Below, piece by piece: positions 10,616 to 19,789 of a stretch of 64,000 nucleotides of DNA. Every line of letters starts with the position of its first letter. Positions within the stretch are counted from its first letter, which is position 1. The stretch is from Alkalithermobacter thermoalcaliphilus JW-YL-7 = DSM 7308 (lineage in GTDB: Bacteria > Bacillota > Clostridia > Peptostreptococcales > Peptostreptococcaceae), in the NCBI GenBank assembly GCA_001584565.1, contig LSFY01000001.1, positions 1,412,001-1,476,000 of the forward strand, written 5' to 3'. The notes below the pieces were generated by a model, which was not told where the DNA came from, did no database searches, and saw nothing but the letters and a program-made list of their open reading frames with translations. Made by a program: the position numbers and the translations under genes.

Positions 10616-11665
10616 TTAATCTACATACCCTGCCTTTTCCATTAGGTTTAGTGTATCCTCCCATACTGAACCTAGATTACTTAAAGGTTTTTCCATAACT
10701 TTATATTCATTTATTTTCTTAGCATAGTCTAAAGTTTTTATATGAGGAAGAACTGGAGTTTCTTTACTGTCAAATGCAAACATCTCTTGTTGTTCATCTC
10801 TAAGTAAAAATTCTATAAACTTTTTAGCATTTTCTTCATTTGGTGCTCCTTTTATTAAAGCTACTCCTGCTACATTTACAAATGTTCCCATTTCGTTTTC
10901 ACCTTGATCTGGATAAATAACTCCTACATTATTATCCTTTTCTTCTTCTAATTGTAAGTGGAAGTAGTAATTGTTAACTAATCCAAATTTAACTTCTCCT
11001 GCTCCTACAGCTTTTCTTATATCTGTATGTCCTTCTAATATTAAAGGCTCATTTGCTAGCATTCCTTTTATAAATTCTATTGTCTTATCATCCCCATATA
11101 TAGATCTTATAGCTGCTATGTGAGATACCATAGCCTCACTTGATGCTTTTGTTATAGCAAATTGTCCTTTGTATTTTGGATCTGCTAAATCTAATATAGA
11201 CTTTGGCATCTCTTCTTCGCTTATTAGATCTTTATTATACATTAATACTCTCGAACGAGCTGAAACTCCTACCCATGATCCATCTTCTGATTTGAAATTT
11301 GCTGGAATTTTTTCTAACTCTTTTGAATCGTTAGGAGCTAAAACCCCTTGAAGTCTTAAATATTCCATAACCCCTGCATCATTAGCTATTAATAAATCTG
11401 CCTGAGGATTATTTTTCTCTTCTATAATCTTTTGTGCATACTGAGATGATTTTCCTGATAAAAGCTCTACTTTTATACCTGTTTCTTGTTCAAATTTCTC
11501 TATTAGCGGAAGAACAAACTGCTCTTTTCTTCCTGAGTATATAACTAGCTTTTGGCTTTGCTCGTTATTGCTTTGCTCCTTTTCTTCTACACTTTCGTTT
11601 GTACAACCTGCTAATAAAGATATTGAAGTTAATAATACCATAAAAATTGAAAATATCTTTTTCAT
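10616..11665 (-). CDS. fbpA: Iron(III)-type ABC transporter substrate-binding lipoprotein
   Basis: 349 residues with a signal peptide and lipobox LLAGC. The mature protein opens with KLVIYSGRKEQFVLPLIEKF, the usual start of periplasmic ferric-binding proteins of the FbpA/FutA group. It also has AKKFIEFLL and a C-terminal Tyr-containing helix, as in class II/III binding proteins. It is the first gene of a three-gene unit with the permease and ATPase. Upstream, two 19-bp Fur-like inverted repeats suggest iron repression. Phosphonate or spermidine uptake is less likely given the SGRKE motif. Confidence 0.88.
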   Translation of the reverse strand: MKKIFSIFMVLLTSISLLAGCTNESVEEKEQSNNEQSQKLVIYSGRKEQFVLPLIEKFEQETGIKVELLSGKSSQYAQKIIEEKNNPQADLLIANDAGVMEYLRLQGVLAPNDSKELEKIPANFKSEDGSWVGVSARSRVLMYNKDLISEEEMPKSILDLADPKYKGQFAITKASSEAMVSHIAAIRSIYGDDKTIEFIKGMLANEPLILEGHTDIRKAVGAGEVKFGLVNNYYFHLQLEEEKDNNVGVIYPDQGENEMGTFVNVAGVALIKGAPNEENAKKFIEFLLRDEQQEMFAFDSKETPVLPHIKTLDYAKKINEYKVMEKPLSNLGSVWEDTLNLMEKAGYVD

Positions 11666-11684
11666 ATGTATTTCCCTCCTTGAT

Positions 11685-11703
11685 ATTGTTTTTCATTATC
11701 AAT
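11685..11703. promoter_or_regulatory. Possible Fur box, proximal
   Basis: A 9-1-9 imperfect inverted repeat, ATTGTTTTT-C-ATTATCAAT, 6 of 9 symmetric. It lies 20 nt before the fbpA start. It is weaker than the second site but similarly spaced AT-rich sequence. Confidence 0.4.
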
Positions 11704-11724
11704 CACATTTAATATTATATATTC

Positions 11725-11743
11725 ATTGATAATATTTTTCAAT
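11725..11743. promoter_or_regulatory. Possible Fur box, distal
   Basis: A 9-1-9 inverted repeat, ATTGATAAT-A-TTTTTCAAT, 7 of 9 symmetric. It resembles the GATAATnATTATC core recognised by Fur and sits about 60 nt upstream of the fbpA start, where a promoter is expected. Confidence 0.5.
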
Positions 11744-11844
11744 ACCTTTTTTTGTAGAAAAATAATATTTTTTTTGTTTCCAATAGGTGTCTTATTTTTA
11801 ATATGTAGGTGATATAATATTCTTAAGGTTAAGGGGGGAATAAA

Positions 11845-12744
11845 ATGAAAAAACAAATCAAGGCAGATTTAGCATTGTTATTAGTTACTATAATATGGGG
11901 GTCTACATTTGTTCTTACAAAAAATGCATTAGAAAGTCTTCAAACTTACAATTTCTTAGCTATAAGGTTTATAATAGCTTTTGCTGTTTCATCTATTGTA
12001 TTTTGGAAAAATATGAAAACTATCAATAAAAATACTTTAAAATATGGATTTTTAGTTGGAATAATTTTGTTTTCAGCTTATGCAACTCAAACAGTAGGTC
12101 TTTTATATACTAGTGCATCAAAATCCGGATTTATAACTGGATTTTCAGTAGTTATAGTACCTATTATTTCTACTTTACTTCTTAAAAAAATGCCTGAAAA
12201 AGAAAGTATAATAGGTGTTACTTTAGCTATAATAGGCCTTGGGCTTTTAAGCTTAGATTCAAACCTTAAACTAAACATAGGAGATTTTTACACATTACTT
12301 TGTGCTTTTGGATATGCTTTTCAAATAATACTTGTCGGAAAATATACTAACGAAGTTGATTCTATTGCTTTTGCTGTTATTCAAATAGGTACTGTAGCTT
12401 TATTTAGCACAATATTTACATTCTTATTCGAAAATCCTATAATTCCTAAAAATGCTACTGCTTGGAATGCTATTTTAATAACTAGTATTCTAGCTACATC
12501 TGGAGCTTATATAATTCAAACTACTATGCAAAAGTTTACATCTCCTACTCATACTGCACTTATATACAGTGGTGAACCTGTTTTTTCTGCTATATTTGCA
12601 TATATACTTTTAGGAGAAGTTTTATCAGCAAAAGGTATAATAGGTAGTATTCTTATTCTTTTAGGAATGATAGTGTCTGAAGTTGATATAAAGTCAATTT
12701 TTAAGAAAGAAACAAACTTAGATGAACAAGTCTTAGAAGAATAA
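11845..12744 (+). CDS. DMT-superfamily (EamA) transporter
   Basis: 299 residues with ten predicted membrane helices and two EamA repeats. The first begins LLLVTIIWGSTFVLTKNAL. The second ends with GEPVFSAIFAYILLGE, the usual final-helix signature. Members export amino acids or other metabolites; the substrate cannot be predicted. AAGGGGGG lies upstream of the ATG. It is followed after 11 nt by the lipid kinase gene, so the two form a small operon. Confidence 0.88.
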   Translation: MKKQIKADLALLLVTIIWGSTFVLTKNALESLQTYNFLAIRFIIAFAVSSIVFWKNMKTINKNTLKYGFLVGIILFSAYATQTVGLLYTSASKSGFITGFSVVIVPIISTLLLKKMPEKESIIGVTLAIIGLGLLSLDSNLKLNIGDFYTLLCAFGYAFQIILVGKYTNEVDSIAFAVIQIGTVALFSTIFTFLFENPIIPKNATAWNAILITSILATSGAYIIQTTMQKFTSPTHTALIYSGEPVFSAIFAYILLGEVLSAKGIIGSILILLGMIVSEVDIKSIFKKETNLDEQVLEE

Positions 12745-12755
12745 AGGAGGTCAGT

Positions 12756-13673
12756 ATGAGAGTAAAAATTATAAACAATCCATCTTCTGGAAAGATTACT
12801 GTTCAAAAATATCTTCATACTGTTGTTGGAAAATTAGTTTTAGATGGAGTATTTAAATATATAGATACTTTTAATACATCTAAAAAATTTGATGCTACTA
12901 ATGAATTGCTAAATATCAAAGATGGAGAATATGATCTTATATTAGCCGTAGGTGGAGATGGAACTTTAAACGAGGTTGTAAATGGAGTTATGAAAGCTAA
13001 ACTAAATAATACTCCTGTTGCATTAATTCCTGCTGGAACTGTAAACGATTTTGGAAATTATCTATCTATTCCTAACGATGTAGACGGACTTTGTAATATG
13101 ATAAAAAACGGAAAAATAATTGATGTAGATGTTGGTAGGGTAAATAATAATTACTTTGCAAACGTTGCTGCAGCAGGTTTTTTAACAGATGTTCCCTTTA
13201 AAGCATCAGTAGATGCTAAGACTACTTTTGGAAAATTTGCATACTATGCAGAAGCTGTAAAAGAGCTTCAAAGGCAAATATTTAATTCTATCTCTCTTGA
13301 ATTTAAATATTACGATAAATCTATCATATGCGATACTTATTTGTTTGCAGTCTTAAACACTTCTTCTACTGGAGGATTTAGAAGTTTTGCTCCTCATGCT
13401 AAAATTAATGATGGAAGGTTTGATGTATGTATTATAAAAAAATCAGATATTTTAGATGCTGCATCTATATTTTTAAAAATAATTAGAGGTGAACACATAA
13501 ACGACGAAAATGTTATTTATTTTCAAACCGACAAACTCTGTGTAAGACCTTTAGACTCATCACAGATTCATATAGATATAGATGGTGAAGATGGAGGAAT
13601 TTTACCTGTTGAATTTGAAGTAATCCCTAAGGCTATGAAGTTTTTGGTTCCTAAAAATTGTAGTATAGTTTAA
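12756..13673 (+). CDS. Diacylglycerol/sphingosine kinase-family lipid kinase (YegS-like)
   Basis: 305 residues. The nucleotide-binding GGDGTLNEVVNG motif (about 67-78), an early NPSSGK segment and the downstream PAGTVNDFGNYL motif define the DAGK catalytic family. The C-terminal half is a beta sandwich with DGRFDVCII and HIDIDGED. In Gram-positives such kinases (for example DgkB) recycle diacylglycerol from lipoteichoic acid synthesis. The exact lipid substrate is not decided by sequence. Confidence 0.88.
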   Translation: MRVKIINNPSSGKITVQKYLHTVVGKLVLDGVFKYIDTFNTSKKFDATNELLNIKDGEYDLILAVGGDGTLNEVVNGVMKAKLNNTPVALIPAGTVNDFGNYLSIPNDVDGLCNMIKNGKIIDVDVGRVNNNYFANVAAAGFLTDVPFKASVDAKTTFGKFAYYAEAVKELQRQIFNSISLEFKYYDKSIICDTYLFAVLNTSSTGGFRSFAPHAKINDGRFDVCIIKKSDILDAASIFLKIIRGEHINDENVIYFQTDKLCVRPLDSSQIHIDIDGEDGGILPVEFEVIPKAMKFLVPKNCSIV

Positions 13674-13705
13674 AGATAATAGAAATTTCTATTATCTTTT
13701 TTTAT
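13672..13705 (+). terminator. Rho-independent terminator of the DMT/lipid-kinase operon
   Basis: A perfect 14-bp inverted repeat, AAAGATAATAGAAA and its complement, followed by a T run. Confidence 0.9.
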
Positions 13706-13794
13706 TTCTTTAAACACCTCATGTATCATTAGCTATGTTTTTGTTAAAACTACATTTAGAAAAATATACTAAAACTTTTTAAGAGGTGTTTTAG

Positions 13795-15168
13795 ATGCAA
13801 CTTTTTGTAAACGATAAAATAGAAAATAATAACGGTCAAACTACCTTAGTTCTTTATCTTAATCCGAATTTAACTCTTGTTGAATTTGCAAGTGAGTTTG
13901 GATATTCAAATAGCAAAAAAAGAGAAAAACTAAATGAAAGTGCGCTTGAATATGCTAAATCAAAATATCCTGATCTTAAACTAAATGCTATTAAAATAAT
14001 GTTAGGATGTATGCTTGTAACATCATTTCCTACCCTTAGACCTTTTAGCCAATCTTATGCTCAGAATATAACTTCAAATAATGTGAATATAGTTATAGAC
14101 AATAAACTTCAAAACTTTGAACAAAGCCCAGTACTAATAGATGGTATAGTGTATGTTCCTATACGAGCTTTAGCTGAACATATAGGAGCTAGTGTATGGT
14201 TTAATAGTACTTCTAATACTGTTGGTATAAACAAGGGTGATACAAGAATTGCTTTTGTAATAGGATCTTCTGTTGCTAGAAAAAATGGAGTTCAAGTTCC
14301 TATGGATAGATCTATGTCAATAAACAACCATACAATGGTTTCTGTTAGATTCTTAAGTGAACATCTAGGTTTTACTGCTATATGGAATGAACAAACTAAA
14401 ACTATTACTATAAATACATCTGGAAAAAATCATGTAGTACAACCTGGTGATACTCTCTGGAGATTATCTAGAGCTTATAATGTATCAATAGATGATCTTA
14501 AAAGAGCTAATAACCTAACTAGTGATACTATAATTGTTGGTCAGAATCTAATTATTCCTTCTAAATCAAATGTAACAAATACTACTAATTCAAATTTCAT
14601 AAATACTACTAATTATACAGTACAAGCTGGGGATACGCTTTGGAGATTATCTCAAAGGTATAATACTTCAGTTGATACTCTAAAGTCGCTAAATAACCTA
14701 ACTAGTGATGTGTTAATGGTAGGACAAATTTTAAAAATACCAACTCAATCTACAGATAATATTCCTTCTGAATTTTATTCGTATAATATCCCTTCAGGAT
14801 ATACAGTTGCTGATTTATATTGGTTATCTAGAATTGTTCACGCAGAATCTGAAAGTGAACCTTATGAAGGAAAATTAGCTGTTGCTAATGTTATACTTAA
14901 TAGAGTTAAAAGCAGAGATTTCCCTAATGACATTAAATCAGTTATATTTGATACGACAAACGGAGTACAATTTCAGCCTATATCAAATGGAACAATTTAT
15001 AATAATCCAAACAAAGAAAGTATAAATGCTGCGTTAGATGCTTTAAGAGGAATTAACAATATAGAAAATGCTTTATTTTTCTTAAATCCATCTACAGCAA
15101 CTTCGCCTTGGATAACAAATAATAGACCATTTTATAAAAAAATAGCAAACCATGACTTTTACTTATAA
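13795..15168 (+). CDS. Cell-wall hydrolase: copper-amine-oxidase-N-like domain, two LysM repeats, SleB-like domain
   Basis: 457 residues. An unusual cytoplasm-like N-terminus (1-60) is followed by one hydrophobic segment (about 65-85). Then come a copper-amine-oxidase N-terminal-like domain (about 95-200, DGIVYVPIRALAEHIGA and VSVRFLSEHLGF), two LysM repeats (about 208-256 and 272-320, each with PGDTLWRLS or AGDTLWRLS), and a SleB/CwlJ-type hydrolase (about 335-457, RIVHAESESEPYEGKLAVAN with the presumed catalytic Glu). It would bind and cut peptidoglycan, possibly the spore cortex. Its own spacer separates it from the upstream unit and it ends at a terminator. Confidence 0.88.
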   Translation: MQLFVNDKIENNNGQTTLVLYLNPNLTLVEFASEFGYSNSKKREKLNESALEYAKSKYPDLKLNAIKIMLGCMLVTSFPTLRPFSQSYAQNITSNNVNIVIDNKLQNFEQSPVLIDGIVYVPIRALAEHIGASVWFNSTSNTVGINKGDTRIAFVIGSSVARKNGVQVPMDRSMSINNHTMVSVRFLSEHLGFTAIWNEQTKTITINTSGKNHVVQPGDTLWRLSRAYNVSIDDLKRANNLTSDTIIVGQNLIIPSKSNVTNTTNSNFINTTNYTVQAGDTLWRLSQRYNTSVDTLKSLNNLTSDVLMVGQILKIPTQSTDNIPSEFYSYNIPSGYTVADLYWLSRIVHAESESEPYEGKLAVANVILNRVKSRDFPNDIKSVIFDTTNGVQFQPISNGTIYNNPNKESINAALDALRGINNIENALFFLNPSTATSPWITNNRPFYKKIANHDFYL

Positions 15169-15176
15169 TTGTATTA

Positions 15177-15204
15177 GAAAAAAGGTAGCTTAGCTACCTT
15201 TTCA
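15177..15204. terminator. Bidirectional terminator
   Basis: The inverted repeat AGGTAGC/GCTACCT (15183-15189, 15193-15199) with A and T runs on its two sides sits between convergent genes. Confidence 0.85.
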
Positions 15205-16138
15205 TAATATCATTCACTTTATCAATAGTTGGCAAAGATGTCATAGCTCCTTTTGCAGATGCTGCTAATGCTCCACATACACTTGCAAATTTAGTTATAT
15301 TTACAACTTCTTCTTTAGATAAGTCTAAAATGTTTTTTTCTTGCTTGTCGATCATATGCAAAACTCCTGATACAAATGCATCTCCTGCTCCAGTTGTATC
15401 AACTGTTTCAACTTTCATAGACTCAACCTTTTCTATTTGACCTTTAAATTTAAAATAACTTCCCTCTTTTCCCATAGTTACAAATATTAAAGGTATATTA
15501 TATATATCCATTGCATCAAGTCCTTTTTTTATATCACTTTCTCCAGTTATAAACTTAAGTTCTTCATCTGATATTTTAAGTATATCTGTATAAGAAAGCA
15601 TAGATATTATAGTATCTTTTGCATTTTGTTCGTTATCCCAAAGGCCTAACCTTAAATTAGGATCATAAGATATTAACATATTATTAGATTTAGCTAAATT
15701 TACTGCCTTTTTAGTTGCACTCTTTGACGGCCCACTTATCATAGAAATAGATCCTATATGAAGTATTTTATTTTCTTTAAATAAATTTTCATCTATATCT
15801 TCTTCACTTAAAAATCTATCTGCACTAGGATTTATATAAAAAGAAAAGCTTCTTTCTCCACTTTCATCAAGTTCAACAAATACTACCCCTGTTCTAGCAT
15901 CGTTTGTATATTTTATATACTCTGTGTTTACTCCTTTTTCTTTTAGAGTATTTTCTAAGAATCTGCCTAATATATCATCACCTAATTTTCCTACAAATAT
16001 ACTTTTTGAAGACAACCTTGCTAGTCCAACAGATACATTAGCTGGTGCTCCTCCTGGACATTTTTCATAGAGTGTATTAGTTTTATCAGCTGGAATAAAG
16101 TCTATAAGTGCTTCTCCTAAACATACAATTCCCTTCAT
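15194..16138 (-). CDS. scrK: PfkB-family fructokinase
   Basis: 314 residues. Typical ribokinase-fold signatures are present: GEALIDFIP at the start, the sugar-binding PGGAPANVSVGLARL, and the anion hole plus catalytic base in DTTGAGDAFVSG (about residue 250). It lies 14 nt downstream of a sucrose-type PTS gene, so it most likely phosphorylates the fructose released from sucrose-6-phosphate. It should share the RAT-controlled transcript of the PTS gene. Confidence 0.88.
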   Translation of the reverse strand: MKGIVCLGEALIDFIPADKTNTLYEKCPGGAPANVSVGLARLSSKSIFVGKLGDDILGRFLENTLKEKGVNTEYIKYTNDARTGVVFVELDESGERSFSFYINPSADRFLSEEDIDENLFKENKILHIGSISMISGPSKSATKKAVNLAKSNNMLISYDPNLRLGLWDNEQNAKDTIISMLSYTDILKISDEELKFITGESDIKKGLDAMDIYNIPLIFVTMGKEGSYFKFKGQIEKVESMKVETVDTTGAGDAFVSGVLHMIDKQEKNILDLSKEEVVNITKFASVCGALAASAKGAMTSLPTIDKVNDIMKR

Positions 16139-16152
16139 AGTGTTCTCCTTTC

Positions 16153-17490
16153 TTATTTTATTTTTATATCATCTATTTTTATGTCATCTTCAAACCCCAT
16201 TAAATATGTTCCTATAAATGCCGTTGAAAATGCTATAAAAAACCCAACTATATATTTTAGTACATCGCCTTGTTTTATTATAGAAATAATAGGAATACTA
16301 GAAAGTCCTAAACTTATAGCATTAACTTCAAAGAAAGCTACAAAACATCCTCCTATTGCTCCACCCATCAATCCTGCTATAAAAGGTTTTACTAAAGGTA
16401 TGTTACAGCCAAACATCATAGGCTCTGTAATTCCTAAAAGACATATCACAACAGAGTTTAGTGATATTTTCTTTAGCTTTATATTTTTTGATTTAAAATA
16501 AACTGCAAGACCTGCTCCTGCCTGAGCAGTATCTGCCATAGCTATTATCGGAAGTATAGGATTAACTCCCGTTGTTGAAAGCATCTCTAGATACAAAGGA
16601 TTTAACCCTTGATGAAGTCCGGTTGTAACTAGTGCTGAATAAACTCCTCCTAGTAAAAAACCTGTTACAACCTTCCATTTATAAAATGCAAACCTAATTA
16701 TACTTGAAAAGGCACTTGTAAGATAAATACCTAAAGGCGAAAGTATATAAACTGCACATAAACCAGTTATTATTATTGTTGTGGCAGGAGTTATTATTAG
16801 GTCAAGAGAATTTGGAATAATTTTTCTTAATGTCTTTTCTACATAACTCATAAAAAATACTACAAGTAAAACAGCAAATATCCCACCTGCTCCAACTTTA
16901 GTATAAGCTCTAAATCCAAATATACTAATTTGACCTATACTCTCAAGCATAGGATGCATTAGTATTCCTGAAACTACTCCAGCAAGCATTGGATTTGTTC
17001 CAAACTCTCTACCAGCACTTATTCCTACAAATATATTTAAAAAAACAAATACAGAACTTGAAAACATTTCTAAAAGCTTATATATATCGCTTTGCTCACT
17101 AACTAATCCTATATTTTTTAAAGTATTACTTATTCCAATAATAATCCCACTTCCAACTAATGCAGGTATTAATGGTATAAAGATATTGGCTATTCTTCTA
17201 AAAAAATTTTTGTTTTTAATATCTTTTGTGTCTAATTCATTATCACTTACTAAATACTTAAAATCTTCGTACACTTTAGATACTAATCCTGTACCAAGTA
17301 TTATATGAACTTGTCCTAGTCTAAATACTGCTGCTATTACTCCTTTTAATTGCTTTATTGCTCTTAAATCTGCCTTTTCATTGTCTTTTAGAAAAATTCT
17401 AAGCCTTGTTGCACATATATCGAATTCTTGTATATTTTCTTTTCCTCCTAAAGCCTTTAGTATTTCCTTTGAAAGTTGTAAACTATCCAT
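16153..17490 (-). CDS. scrA: PTS sucrose-family permease, IIBC domains
   Basis: 445 residues. The IIB domain is N-terminal, with the phosphocysteine in DICATRLRIFL (about residue 26). A IIC membrane domain follows, with GITEPMMFGCN (the conserved Glu of the sugar site). There is no IIA domain, so it needs a separate glucose-type IIA. Placement after licT and a RAT, and before fructokinase, supports sucrose; beta-glucoside or trehalose are the alternatives within the family. SD GGAGG is upstream of the ATG. Confidence 0.85.
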   Translation of the reverse strand: MDSLQLSKEILKALGGKENIQEFDICATRLRIFLKDNEKADLRAIKQLKGVIAAVFRLGQVHIILGTGLVSKVYEDFKYLVSDNELDTKDIKNKNFFRRIANIFIPLIPALVGSGIIIGISNTLKNIGLVSEQSDIYKLLEMFSSSVFVFLNIFVGISAGREFGTNPMLAGVVSGILMHPMLESIGQISIFGFRAYTKVGAGGIFAVLLVVFFMSYVEKTLRKIIPNSLDLIITPATTIIITGLCAVYILSPLGIYLTSAFSSIIRFAFYKWKVVTGFLLGGVYSALVTTGLHQGLNPLYLEMLSTTGVNPILPIIAMADTAQAGAGLAVYFKSKNIKLKKISLNSVVICLLGITEPMMFGCNIPLVKPFIAGLMGGAIGGCFVAFFEVNAISLGLSSIPIISIIKQGDVLKYIVGFFIAFSTAFIGTYLMGFEDDIKIDDIKIK

Positions 17491-17540
17491 ATTTATATAT
17501 CCTCCAAGAAAAAATTTACATAAATATTATATCAAAATAC

Positions 17541-17578
17541 AAAAAGACCTAAAATGATAGTTTTATCATTCTAGGTCT
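17541..17578 (-). terminator. Conditional terminator in the sucrose PTS leader
   Basis: A 15-bp stem (17545-17559 and 17564-17578, 14 of 15 paired) followed by UUUUU on the minus strand. Its 5' side overlaps the RAT by 5 nt, so the two structures exclude each other. Confidence 0.92.
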
Positions 17579-17602
17579 TGCCTGCTTAACCAGTCACAAT
17601 CC
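17574..17602 (-). promoter_or_regulatory. RAT site (ribonucleic antiterminator) for the LicT/SacT-type protein
   Basis: The minus strand reads GGATTGTGACTGG, then TTAAGCAGGCAAGACC. This is very close to the known LicT/SacT/SacY target (GGATTGTTACT...GCAGGCAAAACC). It lies between the antiterminator gene and the PTS gene and overlaps the terminator stem. Established biology of BglG-family proteins says binding here prevents termination when the sugar is present. Confidence 0.93.
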
Positions 17603-17664
17603 TTGAGGATATATTATATTTTCAAGCATAATTTTAATTTATAAGCTACAATTTGTCAATTATA

Positions 17665-18492
17665 TTATTTTGTTTTTATTCTTTCTATATGAAGAGTTAT
17701 ATATCCTATCTCTCCTTCTGGAATTTCATATCCAAGCTCGCTTTCTAAGTAAGCAACTATTTTGTTAGCACAAGCAAAAGATTCTTTATAATTTTCTTTT
17801 ATAACTTTCATCATATTTTCATCCATATCATGTATTTGCTCATTTTCAGATAGCCTTTGAATAGTAAATTTCAAGTGAGTTACTAACCTTTGATAAGATA
17901 TACTTTCTTCATTTATATAAATATCTAAATCACTTTGAATGATATCTACTATATCTTGTATTATTCTAGTTGTATCTATTGTATATTTCATATTTTTATA
18001 ATTTAATCTAGCAGTATATATATGAAGAGCTATATATCCAACTTCATCTTCAGATATATCTACATTTATTTCTTTTTTAATTAAATCTTTAGCCCAAAGG
18101 CCAACACTGTATTCTTCTTTATACAAAACTTTTATTTCATTTAAAAGCTTATTTTTTATTTGTACTCCTTCTTTTAATCTCTCTATTGCATAAGCTAAGT
18201 GGTCTGTTAAGGCTATATGTATATGATCGTTTAACTTACAATTTAGTGTATTTTCTGCGTAAGTTATTATTTTTTCTGTTATATTTATATATTCAAGTGG
18301 AGTATTTAGCATCAATTCTTGAAATTTTTTATTTTCCTTATCATCTTTCATTACAAATATTTTTTCTATTTTAGATTTATCTACTAAATCATTTACTTTC
18401 TTTTGAAAACCTATTCCAAGTCCCATAAGTATCTTTTCTTGTCCGTCATTAACAACAACAACATTATTATTTAGTATCTTTTTTATTCTCAT
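17665..18492 (-). CDS. licT: BglG/LicT-family transcriptional antiterminator
   Basis: 275 residues. The N-terminal RNA-binding CAT domain (1-55, RIKKILNNNVVVVNDGQEK) is followed by two PTS regulatory domains. Their phosphorylatable His residues are visible in LTDHLAYAIER and YIALHIYTA (PRD1), and in VTHLKFTIQR and YITLHIERI (PRD2). It acts by binding the RAT immediately downstream and letting RNA polymerase read into the PTS and fructokinase genes. Control is expected through phosphorylation by HPr and the sugar permease. A strong extended -10 (TGGTATAAT, 18534-18542) lies upstream. Confidence 0.93.
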   Translation of the reverse strand: MRIKKILNNNVVVVNDGQEKILMGLGIGFQKKVNDLVDKSKIEKIFVMKDDKENKKFQELMLNTPLEYINITEKIITYAENTLNCKLNDHIHIALTDHLAYAIERLKEGVQIKNKLLNEIKVLYKEEYSVGLWAKDLIKKEINVDISEDEVGYIALHIYTARLNYKNMKYTIDTTRIIQDIVDIIQSDLDIYINEESISYQRLVTHLKFTIQRLSENEQIHDMDENMMKVIKENYKESFACANKIVAYLESELGYEIPEGEIGYITLHIERIKTK

Positions 18493-18633
18493 AGGAATTC
18501 TCCTTTTTCGTTTATTAGAAAGGTTTATTTTTCATTATACCACACATTTTTTCAGTTGATTAGTGATAAACTTTGAGCATTGTTATTATAAATTTTATTT
18601 ATAGATATTAGTGTTACTTATAGATATCTTCAA

Positions 18634-18663
18634 TTGTCAAAAATTTAACTAAATTGTTATAAT
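18634..18663 (+). promoter_or_regulatory. Predicted sigma-A promoter for the selenium cluster
   Basis: TTGTCA (18634-18639) and TATAAT (18658-18663) with an 18-bp spacer, 34 nt before the yedE start. Confidence 0.6.
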
Positions 18664-18697
18664 TATCTTGAACATTGAAAAATAAGGGGGTATTGTT

Positions 18698-19789
18698 GTG
18701 GTTGAATCAAAACTTAAAACTATTCCTCTTGGAGGAATACTAGGTATCTTATCAGCTATTTTAGTTAAACTTGGTAACCCTGTCAATATGGGAGTGTGTG
18801 TTGCTTGTTTTTACAGGGATATATCAGGTGCAATGGGTCTTCATAGAGCTGATGTTGTTCAATACTTAAGACCTGAAATTCCTGGATTTATCTTAGGAGC
18901 ATTCATAATTTCAAAACTAAGTGGTGAATTCAAACCTCGTGGTGGTTCATCTCCTATTTTAAGATTTGTTTTAGGATTCTTTTTAATGATTGGTGCTTTA
19001 GTTTTCCTTGGCTGTCCTTTGAGAATGATTTTAAGATTATCTAACGGTGATTTAAATGCTTTGACTGGGCTATTTGGATACTCTTTCGGTATAATAGTTG
19101 GTATTAAGTTATTAAAAGAAGGATTTAGCTTAGGAAAAAGTACTAAAAAACCTAAATTCGAAGGATATATAATGCCTTTATTCTCAGTAGCTATATTAGT
19201 GTTTTTAATAACTAAACCTTCTTTTATATTCTTTAGTGAAAGTGGCCCTGGATCTATGAAAGCTCCTTTTATAATTTCTTTAGCAGTAGGTTTAATAGTT
19301 GGAGCTGTTATTCAAAGAACTAGACTTTGTACTGCTGGCGGAATAAGAGATGCTATATTATTAAAAGATTTTCATTTTTTATGGGGACTTGTTGGGATAT
19401 TCATATTCTCTTTAATAGGAAATTTATTATTTAATCCTCAAACATTTAAAATAGCATTTATAGACCAACCTATAGCTCATAATGACCACTTATGGAACTT
19501 TTTAGGAATGACTTTAGTTGGTATATGCTCTGTTTTATTAGGTGGTTGTCCTCTTAGACAAACTATCTTAGCTGGTGAAGGTGATAGCGACGCAGCTATA
19601 ACTATCCTTGGATTAATGTCAGGAGCTGCTTTTGCTCATAACTTTGGGCTTGCTTCTAGTCCAAAAGGGGTTACTCCTAACGGAAAAATAGCTGTAATTA
19701 TTGGTATAATAATAGTTCTTTCTATAGCTTATAGCATAATTTATACTGTAAAATCTACTAAACAAGGGGGAGTTAAAGTTGAGTCATAA
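18698..19789 (+). CDS. yedE: YedE-family putative selenium transporter
   Basis: 363 residues with about ten membrane helices arranged as two YeeE/YedE repeats. Cysteine motifs recur: MGVCVACFYRD and LGCPLRMILRLSNGD in the first half, RTRLCTAGGIRD and GGCPLRQTILAGEGDSDA in the second. These cysteines are thought to pass a chalcogen across the membrane. It starts with GTG 7 nt after AAGGGGG. The two following genes (TusA-like, DUF3343) form the usual selenium set, which separates it from thiosulfate importers of the same fold. Confidence 0.9.
   Translation: MVESKLKTIPLGGILGILSAILVKLGNPVNMGVCVACFYRDISGAMGLHRADVVQYLRPEIPGFILGAFIISKLSGEFKPRGGSSPILRFVLGFFLMIGALVFLGCPLRMILRLSNGDLNALTGLFGYSFGIIVGIKLLKEGFSLGKSTKKPKFEGYIMPLFSVAILVFLITKPSFIFFSESGPGSMKAPFIISLAVGLIVGAVIQRTRLCTAGGIRDAILLKDFHFLWGLVGIFIFSLIGNLLFNPQTFKIAFIDQPIAHNDHLWNFLGMTLVGICSVLLGGCPLRQTILAGEGDSDAAITILGLMSGAAFAHNFGLASSPKGVTPNGKIAVIIGIIIVLSIAYSIIYTVKSTKQGGVKVES

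Noticed and set aside
11662-11856. Open frame of 64 codons upstream of fbpA
   Set aside because: It covers the promoter and Fur-like sites; no family resemblance and poor start context.
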